The notes under the pieces were generated by a model that saw only the letters and a program-made list of their open reading frames with translations, was not told the origin of the DNA and did not search any database. The position numbers and the translations under genes are program-made. A stretch of 63,542 bases of DNA from Elusimicrobia bacterium GWB2_63_22. GTDB lineage: Bacteria; Elusimicrobiota; Elusimicrobia; Elusimicrobiales; UBA9959. The DNA lies in NCBI GenBank assembly GCA_001799735.1, contig MGUA01000030.1:1-63542 (forward strand), written 5' to 3'. Shown here one piece after another: positions 1 through 6,770 of this stretch; the stretch's first letter is position 1, and each line of letters begins with the position of its first letter.

Positions 1-93
1 AGGCCTTCTCATCCCTCTTCATTGAACACATCGCCGGCTTGTTATACCGGGTCATGTAAAGATTGGGCATCTTGTTGCGTTTGAGGATGGCCG
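1..93 (-). pseudogene. IS481-type transposase, distal fragment (runs off left edge)
   Basis: The minus strand is open from 93 to the window edge and reads AILKRNKMPNLYMTRYNKP and onward. Joined to the minus-strand fragment that ends near 1376 (VAPSSVW), it gives a continuous SSVWAILKRN, as expected where the helix-turn-helix part of an IS481-type transposase leads into its catalytic part. The IS3 element at 94-1375 therefore split this gene. The catalytic DDE region would lie beyond the window edge and cannot be judged. The join is read directly from the sequence; the family call rests mainly on the other fragment. Confidence 0.6.
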
Positions 94-141
94 TGCGGTG
101 GCCGGGGAAATCCGGACCGATTTTTAGCCTAACTTAAGGTG
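94..141. repeat. IS3 left terminal inverted repeat
   Basis: This 48-nt end pairs with 1328-1375 at 34 of 48 positions. The outer 8 bases (TGCGGTGG) and the inner 7 (TAAGGTG) are identical after reverse complementation, and the mismatches cluster in the middle. Confidence 0.8.
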
Positions 142-164
142 TATTTTGGGTAAAATACCTTAAG
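133..164 (+). promoter_or_regulatory. Hairpin next to the orfA ribosome-binding site
   Basis: Bases 133-147 (CTTAAGGTGTATTTT) pair with 152-164 (AAAATACCTTAAG) around a GGGT loop, with a 2-nt bulge. The right arm runs directly into the strong ribosome-binding site AAGGAGG at 162-168 ahead of the orfA ATG at 173. Insertion sequences often use such hairpins to hide the site from transcripts entering from outside. The structure is seen; that role is inferred. Confidence 0.5.
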
Positions 165-172
165 GAGGCAGT

Positions 173-451
173 ATGCGCAAGAAGATAGACCCTGCGATCA
201 AGGCCAAAGCGGCTTTGGACGCCCTGAAAGGCGAGCTGACGATAGCCGAAATCGCGGCGAAATACCAAGTCCATCCGAACATGATAACCGGCTGGAGGCG
301 CGAGCTCTTAGACAACGCGTCCGGCATATTCGACCATGCCAAGGAACGCAGGGCCGCGGTCGACATCCAAGAAAAAATAGATGATCTGCATAAAACCATC
401 GGCGAAATAACGATGGAGAGCGACTGGCTAAAAAAAAGCTCGATCTCTTGA
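173..451 (+). CDS. IS3-family transposase OrfA
   Basis: This is a 92-residue helix-turn-helix protein of the IS3 OrfA type. The recognition region (IAEIAAKYQVHPNMITGWRR) lies around residues 23-42, followed by a coiled segment (QEKIDDLHKTIGEITMESDW) that in this family helps dimerise the transposase. A strong AAGGAGG site precedes the ATG. The frame ends at TGA 449-451 just after a run of eight A bases (430-437), where IS3 elements usually shift frame to make OrfAB. Here orfB lies in the +1 frame rather than the usual -1 frame, so fusion needs an unusual shift, slippage, or a run that has lost one A. Confidence 0.85.
   Translation: MRKKIDPAIKAKAALDALKGELTIAEIAAKYQVHPNMITGWRRELLDNASGIFDHAKERRAAVDIQEKIDDLHKTIGEITMESDWLKKSSIS
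430..437 (+). other. A8 slippage site between orfA and orfB
   Basis: The sequence is CTA followed by AAA AAA AGC in the orfA frame. The -1 frame stops at TAG 454, whereas orfB continues in the +1 frame. An A9 run would restore the normal -1 arrangement, and an A7 run would fuse the genes in frame. Confidence 0.55.
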
Positions 452-1346
452 AGTAGAAGCCAGGAAGAAGCTCTTTGACAAAAACGGGCCGTACAGCCAG
501 AACAAGCAGTGCGAACTGCTTGGGGTAAGCAAGTCATCGCTGTACTACGTGCCGGTGCCGGTAAGCCAGCGGGACCTGGATATAATGTCCCTGCTGGACC
601 AGAAGTACACGGACCGGCCGTATTACGGCGTGCGGCGGATGTGGAAGTATCTTCAGATAGACAAGAAGATTGCCGTCGGCCGGGACCATGTCCGCACGCT
701 ATTGCGGCGCATGGGAGTTATGGCGCTGTTTCCGACGAGGAACTTATCCAAGCCCAATCCGGCGCACCGGATATACCCTTACCTGCTCAAGGGCCTGGAG
801 ATCGTCCGGCCGAACCAGGTCTGGGGCGTGGACATAACATATGTCCGGCTGGCGCAGCGCGGGTTCGCCTACCTGGTGGCGATTATCGATTGGTACAGCC
901 GCCAGGTATTGAGCTGGCGCCTGTCGAACACGCTCGACAGCGGTTTCTGCGTAGAGGTTCTGGACGATGCGCTGCGACGGCACGGCAAGCCGGAGATCTT
1001 CAATAGCGACCAGGGCAGTCAGTTTACGAGCGAAGATTTCATAAGCCGGCTGAAGGCCGAGGAAACCGTGAAGATCAGCATGGACGGCCGCGGCAGGGCC
1101 TACGACAACATCTTTACGGAGCGGCTGTGGTGGGCGGTGAAGTACGAGGACATCTACCTGCACGAGTACCAGGACATTCCGCAGTGCAGGGCGGGGCTGG
1201 AGAGATACTTCAGCTTTTACAACACGGAGCGTCGGCACCAGTCGCTGAAGTACAAGACCCCGTGGGAGACGTACAAGGCAGGAATAGACTGGAGAGTTAA
1301 CGACGGACAGACAGGGATGATGCAGACCACCTTAGGCAGGGCTTAG
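432..1346 (+). CDS. IS3-family transposase OrfB (DDE catalytic subunit)
   Basis: The catalytic frame is open from 432, just after a TAA at 429-431, and the first plausible independent start is GTG 549. It holds the HTH_21-like segment (YGVRRMWKYLQ) and an rve integrase core with the D-D-E triad in WGVDITYV, FNSDQGSQFTS and DNIFTERLWWAVKYE. The C-terminal FYNTERRHQSLKYKTP is also typical of IS3. Cut-and-paste movement by a circular intermediate is known for the family. The triad is intact, so the element may be active if the OrfA-OrfB fusion can form through the A-run. Confidence 0.85.
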   Translation, partial: KKARSLEVEARKKLFDKNGPYSQNKQCELLGVSKSSLYYVPVPVSQRDLDIMSLLDQKYTDRPYYGVRRMWKYLQIDKKIAVGRDHVRTLLRRMGVMALFPTRNLSKPNPAHRIYPYLLKGLEIVRPNQVWGVDITYVRLAQRGFAYLVAIIDWYSRQVLSWRLSNTLDSGFCVEVLDDALRRHGKPEIFNSDQGSQFTSEDFISRLKAEETVKISMDGRGRAYDNIFTERLWWAVKYEDIYLHEYQDIPQCRAGLERYFSFYNTERRHQSLKYKTPWETYKAGIDWRVNDGQTGMMQTTLGRA

Positions 1347-1375
1347 AACTGGTCTAGACTCTCCCGACCACCGCA
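1328..1375. repeat. IS3 right terminal inverted repeat
   Basis: This is the partner of 94-141. It overlaps the last codons and stop of orfB and ends in CCACCGCA at 1368-1375. Confidence 0.8.
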
Positions 1376-1736
1376 CCCAGACCGAAGAAGGCGCAACCTT
1401 GATCCCCATATAGCGTCGCAAATATAGGGCTATCCTCTGATGACCGTAGCCAAGTTGTGTTCTAAGTTCAAGGATCTTCTGCTCGACCTCAGGCGTTATT
1501 TTTCGCAATCTGCCATTGCGGTTGCCCGGAAGCAGGCCATTGATTCCCTTTGCTTTATAGGCGTGTTGCCAACGCCAGAAAGTCGCTCTGCTTATGCCGA
1601 ACAGTTCGCAGATATCTGCTATTCGTAGGCCCGGGTCTTCAACCAATTCGAGAGCTTCTTTGCGCAAATAAGCTTTATCTAAATTCTGCAACTCTAGCCC
1701 TTTAAGTAATTTTTGTGATGTGCCTGATCGATTCAT
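1376..1736 (-). pseudogene. IS481-type transposase, N-terminal fragment
   Basis: About 120 residues remain. A helix-turn-helix region (IADICELFGISRATFWRWQ) is followed by GLLPGNRNGRLRKITPEVEQ and the LGYGHQRIALYLRRY motif typical of the DNA-binding half of IS481-like transposases. The start ATG at 1736 has a good AGGAGG site. The reading frame is broken at about 1376 by the right end of the IS3 element, after which it would read meaningless IS3 sequence and stop at 1332. The remaining coding sequence resumes at 93 and runs off the left edge. Confidence 0.8.
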
Positions 1737-1801
1737 GTTTCCTCCTGGTATTTACAGGATTCTACAGAAATCAATGTTTCACTTCTAGCCGACTATTACA
1801 G

Positions 1802-2623
1802 CTGGACCCCGCTCTTAAACAGGTCAGCGCCGACCCGTCCCAGATAGAGCAGGTAATAGTGAACCTCATGCTCAACGGCAGGGACTCCATGCCCAACGGC
1901 GGGAAACTGACTTTCGAGACGCACAATGTACGGACGGAAACGGAAACAGCCTCCCCCCGGGAAGCCTTACCCCCGGGAGATTACGTGCAGCTGGTGATCA
2001 CGGACACGGGAATGGGGATGGACGCCGAAACGCAATCACACATTTTTGAACCGTTCTTTACGACCAAGGAACCCGGAAAGGGGACCGGGCTTGGCCTAAC
2101 GACGGTATTCGGCATTGTCAAAAAATCTAACGGGCATATTTTTGTCTACAGCGAACTCAGCATAGGAACCACGGTAAAGATATATCTTCCCGTTTCCGGT
2201 CCGGGGACGGCAGCGGCTCAAGGCACTGAAGCCGGACTTGAAGACCTGAAGGGGTCCGAAACCCTTCTTATCGCTGAAGATGAGAGCATCGTACGGGACA
2301 TCATCTGCCGTGTCTTAAGGGAGAACGGCTACAAGACGATCGAGGCGCGCGACGGGGAAGAGGCGCTGCGCCTCCTTACGGCGCACAAAGCGGCGATACA
2401 CGCCGCCGTTATAGACCTGGTGATGCCGAAAATGAACGGGAAAGACCTGGCCGAAGCCCTGAAGCCTCTGCATCCGGAAACCAGGGTTATCTTTACCTCC
2501 GGGTATACCGACGACTTCACCAGGGAACGCATGGGGATAAACCCGCTGCTGCCGTTCCTTCAAAAGCCGATACCGGCCGGCGCGCTGCTGAAAAAAGTGC
2601 GCCAGGTCTTAGATTCCCGCTGA
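1802..2623 (+). pseudogene. Hybrid histidine kinase remnant (ATPase + receiver domains)
   Basis: The remaining 273 residues start inside the HATPase domain (QIEQVIVNLMLNGRDSMP, the N box; DTGMGM and GKGTGLGLTTV, the G boxes) and continue into a complete receiver domain. The receiver has the acidic pair in IAEDES, the phospho-acceptor Asp in AVIDLVMP, then FTSGYT and the Lys in LQKPI. The sensor, PAS and histidine-bearing dimerisation parts are missing because the IS481 end at 1800 abuts the frame. Translation could begin in IS sequence at 1715, but the product would lack the phosphorylatable His. It sits 15 bp ahead of an intact kinase. Confidence 0.8.
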
Positions 2624-2638
2624 CCTGAGGAGAGAGCT

Positions 2639-4150
2639 ATGAAAATACTGACGGTCCGGAAAAACACCGGGGAAATGGAAATACTACCGGGAGCGGCGCG
2701 GGAAAAAGCCAATACGTTCATAGAGGCGGCCGGGCCGGCGGAGGCTTTTGACCTGGCGCTTGTCCACAAACCCGACCTCATAGTCCTGGATGCGCTGCTG
2801 CCGGCGGCGGAAGGGTTGCGCCTCATTAAAGCCGTAGAGGCGGAGAACGCGCTGAATGGAGCGCGGTTCATTTTCTATTACGGCGCCGGGGCGCCGGACG
2901 CGCAACCGCCCTCGGCGCTTTGGGCGGGTCTGGAGCACGGACCGGCCCTGACGCCGCAGGGACAGAACGCCTCCGCGGCCGCCAGGGAAGGGTCGGGAAC
3001 GCAGGAAGCGGCGCTGCGCGAAAGCGCGGAGCAGCTTAAAACCCTCATAAACGGCACGCCCGACATCATCTGTTTTAAGGACGGCGAAGGCCGCTGGCTG
3101 GAGGCCAATGACGCGGACCTGGAGCTTTTTAATCTAAAGGGCGTCCCCTACAAGGGGAAAAAGGACAGTGAACTGGCTCAGTACAGCCCGCTGCACCGCG
3201 AGGCCTTCCTGGCCTGCGAGGCTACCGACGAAATATCCTGGGGGAAGGGCGTAGTTTCCAGGGGAGAAGAGAACATACCGCGTTACGACGGCTCGGTCTC
3301 GGTTTATGACGTGATCAAATCCCCGATCTTTTATCCGGACGGCAGGAGGAAGGGCCTGGTGGTCCTGGGCAGGGACATCACCGAGCGCAAAGCCGCGGAA
3401 GATAAGGTGCTGGCCTTTAACGCCATACTCGAACAGAAGGTAAAGGCCAGGACGGCCGAATTGCTGGCCTCTAACGAGGAACTGGAGGCTTTTTCATATT
3501 CGGTTTCCCACGATCTCAAGGCCCCGCTGCGGCGCATTGAGAGCTTCTCGATGATGCTGGCCGACGAACTCGGGCCGGCGCTGACCGGGAAGGCCGGAGA
3601 CTACCTGGAACGGATAAAGTTCGCGGCGGCGGGAATGGGCGCGCTGATAGAACGGCTCCTTTTGCTGTCGCGTACCGGCAGGGCGAACATGTCTTTTGCC
3701 GCGGTATCGCTGCAGGAACTAACGGCGGAGGTCATAGAAGAACTTTCCGCCGAAACCCCTTCCAGGAAGATCGAATGGATAAAGGACCGGCTTCCGCCGG
3801 TTACAGGCGACCGCGCCATGCTTAAGCAGGTCCTCATCAATCTGCTGGGCAACGCGGTCAAATACACCCGGCCGCGCGATACGGCCCGCATAAAGATATC
3901 CGCGCGGCATAAGGCGGGCGAGACCGTGATCACCGTAGAGGACAACGGCGTAGGCTTCGATATGGCTCACGCCGGACGCCTCTTCGAGGTTTTCCAGCGT
4001 CTTCACACCGGGGAAAAATTTGAAGGCTATGGGATAGGGCTTAACATGGTACGGCGCATAATAACCGGGCATGGCGGCAGGGTCTGGGCCGAGGGGCGGA
4101 CGGGGAAAGGTTCCTCGTTCAATTTTTCCATCCCGGATAATATCGGCTAG
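2639..4150 (+). CDS. PAS-domain sensor histidine kinase
   Basis: The 503-residue protein has no membrane segment, so it is predicted cytoplasmic. Residues 1-110 resemble a degenerate receiver (PDLIVLDALLPAAEG). A PAS domain follows (about 125-255, ending GRDITERKAAEDK). A short coil leads to the HisKA box (SYSVSHDLKAPLRRIESF, phospho-His near 292) and an HATPase domain (LINLLGNAVKYT, DNGVGF, GYGIGLNMVRRI). The arrangement resembles phytochrome-type kinases, but no GAF/PHY domain is present. A GAGGAGAG site precedes the ATG. The stop lies 5 bp from the convergent SIS gene. Signal and partner are unknown. Confidence 0.88.
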   Translation: MKILTVRKNTGEMEILPGAAREKANTFIEAAGPAEAFDLALVHKPDLIVLDALLPAAEGLRLIKAVEAENALNGARFIFYYGAGAPDAQPPSALWAGLEHGPALTPQGQNASAAAREGSGTQEAALRESAEQLKTLINGTPDIICFKDGEGRWLEANDADLELFNLKGVPYKGKKDSELAQYSPLHREAFLACEATDEISWGKGVVSRGEENIPRYDGSVSVYDVIKSPIFYPDGRRKGLVVLGRDITERKAAEDKVLAFNAILEQKVKARTAELLASNEELEAFSYSVSHDLKAPLRRIESFSMMLADELGPALTGKAGDYLERIKFAAAGMGALIERLLLLSRTGRANMSFAAVSLQELTAEVIEELSAETPSRKIEWIKDRLPPVTGDRAMLKQVLINLLGNAVKYTRPRDTARIKISARHKAGETVITVEDNGVGFDMAHAGRLFEVFQRLHTGEKFEGYGIGLNMVRRIITGHGGRVWAEGRTGKGSSFNFSIPDNIG

Positions 4151-4155
4151 CCGGC

Positions 4156-5154
4156 TCAGAAAGTCTGCGTCACCTTGTTGAGGCCCCTGGGGTTGTCGGG
4201 GTTGAGGCCTTTGGCCAGGGACAGGCGCAGGGCGAGGCGCTTCATGCGGATGTCGGTGGGGATACAGCTGAAAGGGAACTTCAGGGCGCCGGGTTTCACG
4301 ATGTGGTACGGGGTGCCGCGCTCTACGAGAGCGCGTTTTACCTGGAGGATATCCTCGGGCAGTTTATTGGAAGGCGTGAACAGGAAGACCAGGTCATTAC
4401 CGGTGTAGGCGCCGACGGGACCGTGCAGGAACTCGGCGGCGGAATAGCCCAGCGCGTGGGCTTTGGCCATCTCCCTGAACTTAAGGGCCGAGTCCTCGGC
4501 CACGGCGTTGAGCGGGCCGCGGCCCACAAAACCCAGCATATTGGCGGCCATCACTTTGCGCACCAGCGCTTCCCCCCCGTAATTCTCGGCGGCGGCGCGC
4601 GCGGCGGCCGACACCGTGGTCTTGAAATCTTTGGCGTTAAAGCAGCCGCTCCAGGCCTGTGCGGCCCAGAGCACCGCCCAGAGCTGCAGCTCAAAGCTCT
4701 TGGTGGCGGCCACCGGCACTTCCTTAGAATCGGAGAGCAGGATATGCCGGCCGGCCAGGCGGGCCAGCGGGTTGTTCTTCAGGTCGGGCTCGTTGGTGAC
4801 GGCTACGCCTTTGGCCCCCCACTTCATCAGCTTCTCCAGACAGGCCACAATATCCTGGCTGCGGCCGGACTGGGAGAAGGCCCAGACCACCTGGCCCTTA
4901 AAGCTCAGCGGCTTCCTGGCCTCGAAGATAGAGTGCGGGTGGATGAAATTGGTGATAGTGCCGGCGTAGGTTTCCCAGATATACTTGGCGAACAGGGTGG
5001 CCGTGCCGGAGGAACCGCGCCCGACGAGGTAGACGGTCTTGTCCGGGGACCTGAGGGCCAGGGTCTTCAGGGATTCGGCGCGGGCCGAGAATTTTTCGAG
5101 CAGGGAAGGGATCTCCCCTATGTCGCCGCAGGTCAAGGTATCCTGTATCTTCAT
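4156..5154 (-). CDS. Double-SIS sugar-phosphate isomerase/deaminase-like protein
   Basis: The 332-residue protein has two SIS phosphosugar-binding domains. The first holds GRGSSGTATLFAKYIWE and FSQSGRSQDIVACLEKL, and then VPVAATKSFELQLWAVLWA. The second holds FVGRGPLNAVAEDSALKFRE and YSAAEFLHGPVGAY. These are hallmarks of the isomerase half of GlmS and of NagB-II/AgaS-type deaminases. The glutamine-amidotransferase half of GlmS is absent, so a deaminase or isomerase role on an amino-sugar phosphate is the better guess. It is the last gene of a three-gene run and overlaps the PP-loop gene by 4 bases. Confidence 0.85.
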   Translation of the reverse strand: MKIQDTLTCGDIGEIPSLLEKFSARAESLKTLALRSPDKTVYLVGRGSSGTATLFAKYIWETYAGTITNFIHPHSIFEARKPLSFKGQVVWAFSQSGRSQDIVACLEKLMKWGAKGVAVTNEPDLKNNPLARLAGRHILLSDSKEVPVAATKSFELQLWAVLWAAQAWSGCFNAKDFKTTVSAAARAAAENYGGEALVRKVMAANMLGFVGRGPLNAVAEDSALKFREMAKAHALGYSAAEFLHGPVGAYTGNDLVFLFTPSNKLPEDILQVKRALVERGTPYHIVKPGALKFPFSCIPTDIRMKRLALRLSLAKGLNPDNPRGLNKVTQTF

Positions 5155-5861
5155 AGTTTTCTCCGGCGCGGGCCGCGCACTGTCTTAAATTTTACTATCC
5201 TCAGCAGCTCCTGGCCGCCTATGCGCCCCGGGGCCGTCTTAAGCGGGACTATCCTGCCGGCGAAAGCCGGGCTCGCAAGCACCAGGGTCTGCAGGTCGCT
5301 GCCGTCTATGGTGCGGCCGGCCTTCTTCTCGGCGGTGATGTAGGCGAGGAAAGCCGCGTCCATCTCCCGGCCCAGCCAGCGCCGGTCAACTTTCTTTACC
5401 TCTACTCCGGTGATCAGGGCCCGCACGCCGAGCCGCAGGCACAGGCGCACGGCGTAGACCAGGTCGAAACCTATAACAGGCGCCAGCAGGCCGAAGCCGG
5501 CTTTTGCTGCGGCGGCGCGCCAGGCGTCTATCTTCCCCCCGCAGCGGCAGCGGGCCACGCCGGAAACAAGCGTGTCGGCGCCGCAGGCCTTCCCCGCCGC
5601 CCCGGCCAGCAGGGCTACGTTGCGGCCCAGCGCCTTAACTTTGAAACCCGCTCCTGTCTTTACGGTAACGGCGGGCACGCCGAGAAGTTTCGCGTGCGCC
5701 GCCACTATGTCCGGCTTGCGGGAATCGTTAAAATACTCTTCGTGACGCCGGCCGCCGTCGAAACCTACCAGGCAGAGCACCCGGTGACCGGCTTCGGCAG
5801 TTTCCAGCAGGGCCAGGTGGCTGTCCTTGCCGCCGCTGTAGATAACGGCACAGTTCTTCAT
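5151..5861 (-). CDS. PP-loop ATPase, DUF71/diphthine-ammonia-ligase-like
   Basis: The 236-residue protein opens with the PP-loop YSGGKDSHLALL (residues 8-19), then EEYFNDSRKPDIVAAHAKLLG and DTLVSGVARCRCGGKIDAW, as in the DUF71/COG2102 family. Archaeal and eukaryotic members amidate diphthine. Bacteria lack diphthamide, so the substrate here is unknown; an ATP-dependent amidation or adenylation is all that can be inferred. A CRCGG pair and a basic C-terminus (RGPRRRKL) stand out. It overlaps both neighbours by 4 bases (HAD phosphatase upstream, SIS protein downstream), which points to a shared pathway. Confidence 0.8.
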   Translation of the reverse strand: MKNCAVIYSGGKDSHLALLETAEAGHRVLCLVGFDGGRRHEEYFNDSRKPDIVAAHAKLLGVPAVTVKTGAGFKVKALGRNVALLAGAAGKACGADTLVSGVARCRCGGKIDAWRAAAAKAGFGLLAPVIGFDLVYAVRLCLRLGVRALITGVEVKKVDRRWLGREMDAAFLAYITAEKKAGRTIDGSDLQTLVLASPAFAGRIVPLKTAPGRIGGQELLRIVKFKTVRGPRRRKL

Positions 5862-6706
5862 TTCTTATCCGAAACCGCCCGTTTGGCCGCGCGCAGTTTC
5901 TTTATGCCCAGCTCAATGTCGCGCAGGTCCATGCCTGTGCGGCCGTAATGGGCATGCTCAATGGGTGAATCCGGGCAGATATACGTGCCGCGCCGCACGC
6001 CGCGCGGGTCTTTCTGCAGCCCGAGCCAGATCAGCCAGGGCTTCATGTTGGAGAAATCTTTGGCCATCAACTCGGGGTTGGAGCGCATGAGCAGCTCCGG
6101 GTCGCCGAAGCCGTCCTGCACCACGCCGCTGTGGTAGCCTGCCTCCTTGGCCGCCTCCACGTCGCGGTGGGTGTCGCCTATCACATAGACGTCCCCGTCT
6201 TTTATGGCGGTCTTCGCCAGTTTGGCCGCGCGGGCCACGGCCTTCTGCAGCACGACGCTCCGGTGATGGGAGTCGCAGCCGTAGCCGCCGAAGGCGAAAT
6301 GCTTAAGAAGGCCGGACGGCTCCAGCTTTATGAAAGCCCCGTCCTTGAGGTTGCCGGTGCCGAGCCCCAGCAGGAGGTCCTTGCGCCCCGACAGTTTAGC
6401 GAGGAATTTCTCCACGCCTTTGACCTTGAAATACTTTTTGGCCTTCACCGAGGCCAGCACTTCCGACGGCAGGCGGTCCACATAGCGCTGTGTCAGGACG
6501 GCGAGGTCCCTTTTAGTCGGCTTGCGGCCCGCGCCCACCTTGAAGGCGTTCTCGAAGTTGGCCTTGTCGGTGGCGCCCTGCAGTTGCACCTTGTCGCAGG
6601 CGTTCTTATGGCCGGTCAGGGACTCCACGGCGTGGTTAAGCGCCCTGGCGCCCGCGCCGCCGGCCTTAACCAGCGTTCCATCAATGTCGAAAAGTATTAT
6701 TTTCAT
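5858..6706 (-). CDS. HAD-superfamily phosphatase with C-terminal extension
   Basis: The start is taken at ATG 6706 (MKIILFDIDGTLV), which puts HAD motif I at residues 3-12 with nucleophile Asp8. An in-frame GTG at 6727 would begin inside a palindrome and is less likely. Motif II is in LGLGTGNLKDG and motif IV in DVYVIGDTHRDVEAAKEAGY, as in phosphoglycolate-phosphatase-like enzymes. About 60 residues after the HAD fold (from about 225) form an extension with TYICPDSPIEHAHYGRTGMD, not part of the usual fold and of unknown use. It heads the HAD/PP-loop/SIS run. Confidence 0.82.
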   Translation of the reverse strand: MKIILFDIDGTLVKAGGAGARALNHAVESLTGHKNACDKVQLQGATDKANFENAFKVGAGRKPTKRDLAVLTQRYVDRLPSEVLASVKAKKYFKVKGVEKFLAKLSGRKDLLLGLGTGNLKDGAFIKLEPSGLLKHFAFGGYGCDSHHRSVVLQKAVARAAKLAKTAIKDGDVYVIGDTHRDVEAAKEAGYHSGVVQDGFGDPELLMRSNPELMAKDFSNMKPWLIWLGLQKDPRGVRRGTYICPDSPIEHAHYGRTGMDLRDIELGIKKLRAAKRAVSDKK

Positions 6707-6717
6707 TTTATTTTTTT

Positions 6718-6768
6718 CCGGGGACACAATACTTAATTATCCGGGATAATTAAGTATTGTGTCCCCGG
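6718..6768. repeat. Perfect 25-bp palindrome (REP-like)
   Basis: Bases 6718-6742 and 6744-6768 are exact reverse complements around a single G. The arm carries GGGGACACAATACTTAATTA. It fills the gap between the stop of hutI and the start of the HAD gene, both on the minus strand. Very similar GGGGACAC-ATACTTAATT arms are, from memory, common near REP-associated (RAYT) transposases in many bacteria. No transposase lies nearby, so this is probably a stray REP-type sequence that may also act as a terminator-like hairpin. Confidence 0.8.
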
Positions 6769-6770
6769 AA

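Larger units (their letters stand above)
94..1375 (+). mobile_element. IS3-family insertion sequence (orfA/orfB)
   Basis: The element is 1282 bp. Its ends are 48-nt imperfect inverted repeats (94-141 and 1328-1375) that match at 34 of 48 positions without gaps and begin TGCGGTGG at each outer end, with the TG...CA tips usual for the family. It encodes orfA and orfB in different frames. It lies inside an IS481-type transposase gene whose two halves flank it. A clean target duplication is not visible: the flanks read GGG and CGG on the minus strand, which could be a 3-bp duplication with one change, or a GG duplication if the tips are one base further out. Confidence 0.88.
1..1800 (-). mobile_element. 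IS481-family element, interrupted and partial
   Basis: The right end is placed at 1800, where the minus strand begins TGTAATAGTCGGCTAGAAG, a TGT-tipped end of the kind IS481 elements carry. Immediately beyond it, from 1802, the frame of a truncated histidine kinase begins. The left end lies outside the window. The element carries the split transposase (1736-1376 and 93-1) and is host to the IS3 element. The exact end is inferred from the tip and from where kinase homology begins. Confidence 0.6.

Noticed and set aside
4156-5154. GlmS (glucosamine-6-phosphate synthase)
   Set aside because: Both SIS domains match, but the N-terminal glutamine amidotransferase domain is absent and the gene starts cleanly at the SIS part.
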